Source of the DNA: Climacium dendroides
Lineage: Eukaryota > Streptophyta > Bryopsida > Hypnales > Climaciaceae
Reading direction: 5' to 3'
NCBI GenBank assembly: GCA_950106755.1
Contig: OX467089.1
Location: 5,458,501 to 5,522,500, forward strand
DNA length: 64,000 nt
Below the pieces are notes generated by a model that was not told the origin of the DNA, made no database searches, and saw only the letters and a program-made list of their open reading frames with translations. Position numbers and translations under genes: made by a program. Within the stretch, counting starts at the first letter, position 1, and the number at the start of each line of letters is the position of its first letter. Below are positions 24,207 through 32,828 of the stretch, piece after piece.

Positions 24207-24772
24207 ATGGGTCACGAAGCGGTCTGGAACTCTCACCCCAAGGGCTACGGCCCCGGCTCCCGCACCTGGTACGCGGCCTCTCCCGCTTTTCCCACTACAG
24301 TTAGCGTTGCGTTGTTTCCAATCTATTTGCCCTTTCAATTGAACTTTTCAAGCTTATTCCTTGGATTCTATCATCAAATCTCTCAACATCTTGAGATCAG
24401 GCCAAGGGATTAAAATGAGTCACATGTGCATTTTCTTTACCCAAGGGCAGCTAGTGCTCACTTTCCACGACTAGGTCGTCCTGTAATTCGTCATGAAATT
24501 TGTGTTGTCGCTCTTTGTATGCAGCCGGGTATGCGGGAACTCCTGTGGAATGATCCGTAAGTACGGCATCAACACTTGCCGTCAGTGCTTCCGCATCTAC
24601 TCCAAGGATATTGGCTTCGTGAAGGTACTGGATAGTTGGAAAACCCTAAATTGATACTTTATTTCGATACCCTTGTATAATTTCTGTAATTTTTAATTGG
24701 ATGCCCAGTGACTTTTGTTCCTGGTGTTTTTGGAGCCTAATTTTTTCTTGTGATTTGTTGCAGTACCGCTAA
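24207..24772 (+). CDS. 40S ribosomal protein S29 (uS14), three exons
   Basis: Exons 24207-24268, 24525-24624 and 24764-24772, with GT-AG introns of 256 and 139 bp. The product is 56 aa: [12 protein letters not shown]..., then [21 protein letters not shown] and a C-terminal IGFVKYR. The four zinc-binding cysteines are C21, C24, C39 and C42. Codon 21 is split by intron 1 (TG|C). Length, zinc motif and the KYR end match cytosolic S29, a component of the 40S head. The leader is CT-rich with telo boxes, as expected for co-regulated ribosomal-protein genes. An almost identical inverted copy lies at 11340-10775. Confidence 0.95.
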
Positions 24773-25790
24773 ATGGAAGTGAGCATGGAGCGAGCATGGC
24801 GTAGTCTAGTGTTTTTTATACTAGGTCATGTGTACTAAGTGGCTTTGAACGCCACGAGAGTTGAGTTTTATGGAACGGCTTTGGCAGCTGTGACTTTTCC
24901 CGGTTCAAAAGAGTCTGGATTCATAATATTTTTTTTATTACAAAGTCACCCGCAGCTCACCAGGAAGCTGGAGACTCAGTTTTTTCTTCTGGAGCTTTTG
25001 CAGAGGCTTGCCTGTTCTTCTTTCTGCTCCCTTTGTCCGGGAGCTTGACCCCTTTTTTTCTGTTGTCAGTTGTGCCGAACGAGTATGAATTTTACGAACA
25101 CTGTGGGTAGGCAAATAGAGGTTCTGGAAATTGGAGAGGTTCTGAGTCTGGCCCTGGGTGTGCGTCGGTATTATTCAGGAGCAAGCAAGGACGTTTCTGA
25201 TCGACTCTTAGCATTGAGTCCCTCGATCGCCCTTAAGTAATTACTGTGTGCGTGCTTGCAGTTTCTCGCCGCAGCACTCGAGTTTGCAATTTGTTAGTCT
25301 CTGAGACGACGCCGATGGGGTGCAGTATATTGTGCACTAAAGGCCATGGAAAGGGTTTTTGGCATAGATTGGTTTTCTTCGAAATTGTCTGGACTGCGTG
25401 ATGGAGGCTTGGCTGATGGTAGAGCATGTGATTGGACACTGTCATTTGGGGTTCGGAGTTCCATTGGAGGGCAATCATAGGCAGTGCAAAGGTTTGTTGG
25501 TTTGTGGGAGTCTCTCGTGTATATTGTGTAATTCCAAGTTTCTTGCCAATTTTGTATTTCCAGCCACAATCGGTGTATGCACTACAAGCGTCACTAAATG
25601 ATTGGTTGGAAGGCGGGCGTCGAAGCTTTGTGTTCTCCGTTTGGAAATCATGTGATGATGCCAGGTGGGAGGGTCCTTCTAAAGGTCCCTCAGGGACCTC
25701 AATCCCGTCTTACGCCGTGGTTGTGTGAGCAGTGGTTCTGCTTTCTTTGGTATACCAATACCTCACGGTTTAGGGTTTAGGATTCAGGGT

Positions 25791-25903
25791 TAGGAACAGG
25801 ACTATTGCTACGTAAGTATCTCGAAAACACGGATAGCTGTAAAGCATACTCCCGTTGTTCTTTAGATTTTTGAGATATTTACGTAGCAATAGTCCTGTTC
25901 CTA
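25791..25903. mobile_element. 113-bp hairpin element with 32-bp inverted repeats
   Basis: Arms 25791-25822 and 25872-25903 are inverted repeats with one mismatch; they begin TAGGAACAGGACTATTGC and end near GTATCTC. The loop is about 49 bp. Downstream sequence ('tatgtggattaagttc', 'ggagtgtactccagaaa') recurs in diverged form at 29155-29215, directly after another 'gaacaagactattgct' at 29096. So this belongs to a dispersed family. Non-coding. Confidence 0.6.
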
Positions 25904-25979
25904 GGCGCCTTTATGTGGATTAAGTTCCGCGAGGTACCCTTCAAAGGAGTGTACTCCAGAAATAGTGAAAGTTTAAGCG

Positions 25980-27091
25980 ATGAAGCTTTCCGAAGATTTC
26001 AGAAAGGAGAAGGCGGAGGCAGCCTTGTTGCAGGAACTGTTTGAAACTTGGGAAGATCAGGCGACGCCAAGACAGGGTGTGGATCCTTCTGAGGCAAGCT
26101 TGTTGGACTCAGCGGAGCATCAACTACCTCTTCTTGTGAGTCCGGTGTAGAACTGAGGAATGGCTATTGCCATGCTTGACGATCAAGGTTTGGAATGCGC
26201 ATCACAATCATTCGGTGGAATGCATGAGGTAAACAACCCATTCCTTTGGCTTTCAACTAGTCTGAGTGTCTTTTCATTACTCCAACTGGGTGAACCTTTC
26301 CAGGTCTTGCCCCCATTCTGGAGCCGGAACTTATTAAGCATTAAAAAATGTATTGTTTGGATACCATACTATATGAATTACTGGATGAGTTTTTTAATAC
26401 TTAATGTAGCAGTGTCGCGCAATTGCAGGCCTAGACTTGTCTTGAACCTTGAAATAATGCATCTACAATATACCTTCCATTTGGGAAGCACCTTTGATTG
26501 TGATAGAAGCTAACTATAAGCAATTTAATTTCGAAGTGGTCGCATGGTCATGTGTTTGCATCGTAAACGGGTGATTTTTCAAGCCACCGGACAGGAGACT
26601 TCACGCAATTTGGTTACGTTGTTGCCTTATCACAAATATATGCACTACCCTTGCTATTGTACGTGTTTTACATCTTTTGGTGGATCCATGATGTTCAGGG
26701 TTTTGTGATCTCTAATGGCCACAACCTTTGTTTTTAGGAAGAATCTGCAATACCAATTTCACAGCTCACACCAGACACAGAGTGGAATGGGTATCAACAA
26801 CAGCAACCAATTGAACTTCAAATTGTGCACAACCAGCAAGCGCTGATAACGTATCAGCAACGACTCCAAAATCTCGGTGCCTAAATTTCGGTGTTGCAAA
26901 ATCAGCAACGCATGCAGCAGCAGCAAGTCGCATAATCCAGGATTCACATTTCTCAGCTCGAATCTCAGCATTTTGTTCAGCAGCAGCTGCAAACCATCAA
27001 TCAAGGAGTTTCAAGCTTCGAGGTGGAGATGGAGCAGAGCATGCCTCAACAAAATCACCCCTGCAGGCCTCATGGCTCGGCCTTCTGGTGA
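25980..27091 (+). pseudogene. Q-rich two-exon gene relic with in-frame TAA codons
   Basis: Exon 1 (25980-26135) encodes MKLSEDFRKEKAEAALLQEL followed by an acidic stretch. It ends at a CTT|GTGAGT donor. Exon 2 begins at 26738 after TTTTTAG in the same phase and reads EESAIPISQLTPDTEWNGYQ, then a Gln-rich coil. In the same frame there are TAA codons at 26882 and 26933, after which the Q-rich sequence resumes ('VLQNQQRMQQQQVA', 'SRIHISQLESQHFVQQQLQ') up to TGA at 27089. Each TAA sits inside Gln-rich sequence, so a single C-to-T change from CAA is the simple explanation. No known family was recognised; similar Q-rich helices occur in coactivators, but that is only a composition argument. If the first TAA is the true stop, a 100-aa protein would remain. 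Confidence 0.45.
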
Positions 27092-28807
27092 ATCGGAAGC
27101 CCAGGAAACCGGCTTCATCTGAGTTGGATAATAGTTGGATACACCTGCACATGTTGTGCACTTTGGCTCTACTTAGCAGCAATGTAATGGTGTTAACCGT
27201 ATAAGTTTAGTGCAGTCTTCATGTCTTGGTGGTGAAGGTTCGGTACATTGTGTTTTTCACGTCAGTCGAATGTTTTGCACCGGTCGGTATTCACATATTA
27301 AATGAAAGTGTGTTTTTACTCTTTAAGTGTCCGTGGTCTGGCAATCCTGTTGCTACGAGGGGCTGATATTCAAGAGCAAATTGAGAACACCCTCAGATGT
27401 CGAGTTTCGTAAGTACCCTTAATCTTGGAACAATCAAGTGTATGATCTGTCTCGCTAAGCATTTTAGGATAATTGTGTAGAGTCGGTGATATTTGGAGGT
27501 GGATAGAGCTGTGGAGAGGCCCTGTTGAGATCAAATGTTTACTAGTTTACTATGTATTTATTTCTTATGCATTCAATCAATTGCAAAAATATGTATATGA
27601 CAATATTGACAAAAGCATATGATCAAAACAAAAGTAAGACATATTGTCAAAATTTTGGTATCACTCATGTTGTTGTCATATCATATTAAATCCCTAACAA
27701 ATGTATTGTACTATTTTCAGCTATAAATTAGTTTTTAAATTAATGTTGTAGAGTATGAAAGAATGAGATTTTTCAAGGAGCACCGCTACCCACTCATTTC
27801 TTGAGTTCTGATGATGTCTTTCTATTACCCAGTGTCTTGTCTTTGTGAGGTGGCTCCTTGAAAACTCACCTCCTTATTTTTGTAAATAACTTCAAACCCC
27901 CATCACTTCTTAAGGTTAATCAATCAAAGCTTCCATGCCCATTAGTCATATTATGCTCATTAAATTATTAATTGATTTCCTGGACCAACTACCCTTGTCA
28001 AAATGGTTGCACTCATAGAAAGGCTTCACTCAATTGTCAATTATAAGGAAAATTTATTTCATGGGCTCTTCCTCCACGTCATAGTACAAAAATCATTTTG
28101 AGACAAAAAAATTATGACCAAATAGAAGATCATTTTGTAAGAGAGGAAGTAATATCAAATTCAAAAAGATTGCACTAAAAACCTTTATAAATTAATATCT
28201 TCAATTCATAAAGATTGCAATGAAAATAATTGATTTGGCTACTAAATACAAATTAAATTGATTTGTATTAATTGTATATTAGAATAAATATATTCAAATG
28301 TATTTAAAGTAAATGTAACAATGGTTCAAACTGCAACCTACAGATCATCTATGATGGTAAATGAAATCTCAAGTCTTTAATTCATTGAGAATCTTCATAT
28401 TCCATTCAAATTAATATTATCTACATTTTTCTTTATGTATAATTTTTTTGAAGCACACGTACATCAACTTTTTGCAATATTAATGGGGGATCTTAAATGA
28501 TGTACAACAACATGCAATAAAATATTTAAGTCATTGTGGTCCAAAAAAAAAGCATAAGCAATTGGGGGAGTCATTATGACACCCACCTCTCGACCCGCCT
28601 CAACAACTGAGTCTATGGGGTGGTTAGCTTTAGAATTCATTTACTTCCACATTGTAATTGCTTTTTGCTTTTAACTTTTCTAGGATTGTAGTACACATAG
28701 GATACTACAACATTCATATTTTCTCAATTGGATTTTGTCCATTCATTTTCAGTGTATAGTGTATAGATTGAAATTGAACAAAACATAGATTCAATTTCGC
28801 AATTACT
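27092..28807. other. AT-rich intergenic DNA
   Basis: No gene, RNA gene or clear repeat recognised. The first few hundred bases may be the 3' flank of the Q-rich gene relic. Confidence 0.55.
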
Positions 28808-29095
28808 ATAGGTAGCTTTAAAGGCTAGGATGAGTCAACTTCCTTGCCCATCCTTGATTTTACCCATGGCAAAAATATATATAGGAACTCTTTTTTTGCC
28901 ACACATGATAAAATTTTCAAATTTCAAATTTTATTATATTTGGAATCAGAGGTTACAAATTAGCTAGAGGAGTCATAGAAGATAAAATTAATCATGGACA
29001 AAATAGGGGGTCTTTTTTTTTTACATACACCCTTGGAATGACTTTGGGGGGACAAGCAAGGGGTTGGTTTATCCTAGTCCTCTAAAGCTACCTAT
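28808..29095. mobile_element. 288-bp MITE-like element, about 45-bp terminal inverted repeats
   Basis: The left terminus ATAGGTAGCTTTAAAGG (then 'ctaggatgagtcaac', 'ccttgcccatcc') is matched by the reverse complement of the right terminus ATAGGTAGCTTTAGAGG (then 'actaggataaaccaac', 'ccttgcttgtcc'). The interior is AT-rich and non-coding. Confidence 0.6.
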
Positions 29096-30637
29096 GAACA
29101 AGACTATTGCTGAATAAAAATCTAAAAAATCTAAAAAAATATGTGAGACTTATACTTTATATGTGGATTAAGTTCAAAAAGGTAGCCTTCTAAAGAGTGT
29201 ACCCTAGAAAACAAGTGGACAAGCAAGGTGGTACCAAAGTGGTGCATGATACATGATTGTCACATCCTATTATATCCAATAAGATCCTACCATATAAAAC
29301 ATAGATATTAGACATGAATCTTCAAAGTGCTCAAAATTGGTATTTTCAAATCAACAATAGATTCTCATGAATAATAGGAATACATTTTAGACAAGAATCT
29401 ATAGGGATCAATTTTAGATGTAATTACCTTAAACAAGTTTAGTGTAGCTACTACATTCACACCATCACTGCAACATTTGTTTATATTTTCAATAAACTAA
29501 GTTATAATTACAATTAATGACTATATCATGTTTATTTTGTATTCAAAGTATCAATCTATAATTTTTAAGTAGTTGATAATAAGTAAATCCAAAGTTGACT
29601 GTAGGTTCACATGTTCAAAGATGTACTTTTAGGTGAGAATTTGTAGGTGTTGCTTTCCATTAGGTGACAAGCCGATGTGAATACCAAACCTCTAAACAAT
29701 TTTGGATTATTCAAATTCTAAAAAATGTGAAAGATATGTTAATCTTTCACCCTAAGTGCCTAAGCATAAATAATATAACAATAATTTTTTTTCAAATCCT
29801 AGTGGATCCTTCAAATTGCTCAAATTTTAAATTGAATAACTAAAGTAAGATAGCCAAGTTGAAAAAAAGAATGAATAATCTCATATATTGGTGATAGAAG
29901 ATTCAATTCCACTAGGAAAAATTGGGAAGCATTTTTTAGACATGGGATGTACTTCAAAGGTTATTTGGATTAGTACACAAGATTAAACAATACAAGACTT
30001 TGTCATACTAATTTGGATGAATATGGTCTAATTAGTGTAAAATTTTAAATGGAATTTTGACAAATTTAAATGATAATGTTATGAAATTAAATGGAAGTTG
30101 AATGACAATCATTGTATTTGAGGTATTATAAAGATAGTAAAGACCAAATTGTGTTGATTTTATTTAAAATATTGTGAACCATCATATTTTTTGGCCTTAC
30201 AAATTTGTATTATTTTGGAATTAGTTCAAATGAGCGTTATTAGTGTAGAGAAAGCAATTGAAATTTAGATTGTGTGGTCTGAAATCTACATTAATCCTAA
30301 AATTTAGGACTAAACATGGAATGAAAAAATGGTGGATTTCATATGTCATTTTAACAAAATTCTCTATATGTGTGATTTGAAGTCCCCAATCCAAAGTAAA
30401 GAACAAAGTTCAAAAACATACGGGTCCAATTCATTTATGAACTGCTTCTTTGAGCCATTCAAATTTTCTTTTACAATGTAGAGTATAATTGATAGATTTT
30501 GGAAGAGATAATTATCATTGCATCTTCATGCAATTGCACTCAAGCCTACAAAATTTTTAAAGTTTGATTGTGGATATATGTAGGGAGCATCCATATGCAC
30601 ATCCTACCCTAAGCAAGTTTCTCCGGAAAAGTTTTAC
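29096..30637. other. AT-rich intergenic DNA
   Basis: No gene seen. 29096-29215 is a diverged relative of the DNA around 25890-25970. At about 30250-30292 a fragment, 'gattgtgtggtctgaaatct', matches the interior of the MITE at 30638-30955. Confidence 0.5.
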
Positions 30638-30955
30638 AATTATGGGCAATTTCGTTAAAATGGCGAAATTCCTTTACTTTGGCAGTTTTTACAGTTCAGA
30701 GCGGGCGTTCTGAAGTGTACAAAAGTCATAGATATCTTAAATCTATATCTTTCTTAGATGTTTAAAATCTATATCTCTGCTAGATTTCCCTTTTACAATT
30801 CAGATCGTGTGGTCTGAAATCTATAGTAGTCATAGATTTATTAAATCTATAAAAGTCCAAGATTCTTGAAAACTATACCTGTCCTAGATGTCACTTTTAC
30901 AATTCAAAGCGGGCGGTCTGAAAATGCCGCCATTTTAACGAAATTCCCCATAATT
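30638..30955. mobile_element. 318-bp MITE-like element with 27-bp terminal inverted repeats
   Basis: Termini 30638-30664 and 30929-30955 are inverted repeats (core ATTTCGTTAAAATGGC) differing at one base. Inside are three direct copies of a unit of the type 'ttttacaattcagagcgggcg' plus 'ggtctgaaa', and several 'aaatctata' stretches. Non-coding. A second, degraded copy is at 1110-1275. Confidence 0.65.
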
Positions 30956-32828
30956 CCTTCTATAGAGTTTGAAGTGTTAGGATGAGAATGTCCAAATGTT
31001 GTAAGAATAGATATTTCTTTGTTATAATTAGATTTTCTATTTGCCACTCATATGGTAATTAATTTGGTACATTTGAGCATGATGGTACAATTACTTTGCC
31101 AAAATCTAATTCAAAATATAGAGATATCTATTTCACAAAGTTTGGTCATATGATGCCTCAATTGAGCCCTTACTTGGAGCTTATATTTTTGTTACTTAAT
31201 GGGGTGTTCTTTAATATGAAAGATATGCATATGGATGTACATATTTATGCAATCCAATTAACAAAATTCATCACCAATTATTTTCAATAAAATATTATGT
31301 AAAACCATGAAAATTGACTTCAAAAATTCACCAAAAATGAAATTTTGCTTTTTTTAAGCTGAAAACTTCTAGTGTTTGATGAATGACTTCAAGGTTTGTA
31401 TATGAACGATTGCATGTCTTAAATAAGAGCAAGTACTTCACGGCACTGGAAAAATGTGAGAAAAACGGATATTAAGTGGGTATGCTACTGAGATGCTTTA
31501 GATATGGAAAATGAGAATTTTCTCATTGCTCATAATCGAGTGAGCCTTGTTAGAACAAGAAAATACTTGTTTGTGTTAGTTTAGTCGAGGTGATGAATTG
31601 CAATGCGGCATATATTTTAAGTGGTTGATATGTTGATCTGGTTAGTATCTGATGCTTATCAATGTAAATTGATTTTGGTTTACAAAGAGGAAAGAGATAT
31701 GTGATAAGCGCAATCTCTTCTATTAAGACATGTGGTTTGTTTTGTTTTGTTTGTCACGTTGAGATCTCCTGGACCGTGTGTCCCCTGGTCGTGTGCTTGG
31801 TACCGTCGGAATGCCCTCGGCGAGGAGGGGTGCACCGGCTTGGTTTCATGGCGTTCGGACGTACAATGTGAAAGTTGTGCATTTTTGAGTTATTTTTGGC
31901 TCTAGAAAATTAAAAAATTACTTTTTCTTATATTTTGGTCGCGATCTTGGTACCGTCAGAAAGCCCTCGGCGAGGAGGGGTGCACCGTCTTGGTTTCGTG
32001 GCATTCCGACTCACGGTGTGAAAGTTATGGATTTTTGAGTTGTTTTTGGTTCTCAAAAAATTAGAAAATTACTTTTACTTTTGTTTTGATTGTGGCAACA
32101 CCACAGGGCACTCTAGTATGGAGCTAAGTTACGTGGTGCAAAAGCTATTACGAAAATGAACAAGGTGACTGAGAATTCTACTTCATCAAGTTTGAATAGT
32201 AAGGGCCAATACTGCAATGCCTGCCTAAAAACTCTTGCTAGAATATATAGGGAACACGCATACCTAAATTTGTAGGAGTGTCAATACATCTACTAGGTAG
32301 TTAATCTTAACGATGTTCAAAAACACATATGGCACATATGCACTAGCTTGTCTTAAGTGTCGTGACTAGAAAATGTAGCAATGATGGCATCTTTCGACGC
32401 ATCCGAGGCCTTGGCCACCTCGATTAAATGAATTATCTTTATGTCGTAGACGTGCTGAATTGTGTCGATCTTAAAGCACTTGGACATTTAGAATTTCTTT
32501 CTCCATGGCTACACACAACTGACAAGTGTTGTATTGATTTGGACCAACAACAGCTGAGAAAAGCACACACACGACCTAAGGCAACTCTTTTTTTCCGAGG
32601 AAAATCGTTCATGCGTTACAAACAGGTATGACGTCACATGTGGGGTTTGGCGCCGCCGCATTGGATGACGAGGAACGTCGTCCAATCTGCGAGATCCTAA
32701 CACCCAATGCTCCAAGTCTCTGCATGCTGTACTGTACTGTACATAGTGTCTGTAGTGTACAAAATCAAGGAAAAGCTTAAACCCTTTAAGTTCAAATATT
32801 CAAGGGTTTAATTTCCCCCCCCGAAGGT
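30956..32828. other. Intergenic DNA with a 150-bp tandem duplication
   Basis: 31797-31946 and 31947-32096 are direct copies of a 150-bp unit starting TTGGTACCGTC, with the GC-rich core CCCTCGGCGAGGAGGGGTGC. No gene recognised; 32.4-32.8 kb is probably the 3' flank of the E2-like/F-box/TerD gene on the minus strand. Confidence 0.55.

Larger units (their letters stand above)
24060..25875 (+). repeat. Right arm of the inverted segmental duplication carrying RPS29
   Basis: Matches the reverse complement of 9775-11490 across exons, introns, leader and 3' flank. The outer end coincides with a short hairpin element (25791-25903), part of whose loop ('gagtatgcttta' side) is also present in the left arm. 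The left arm lacks the hairpin stems, so either the element inserted in the right arm after duplication or the left arm lost them. Confidence 0.85.
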
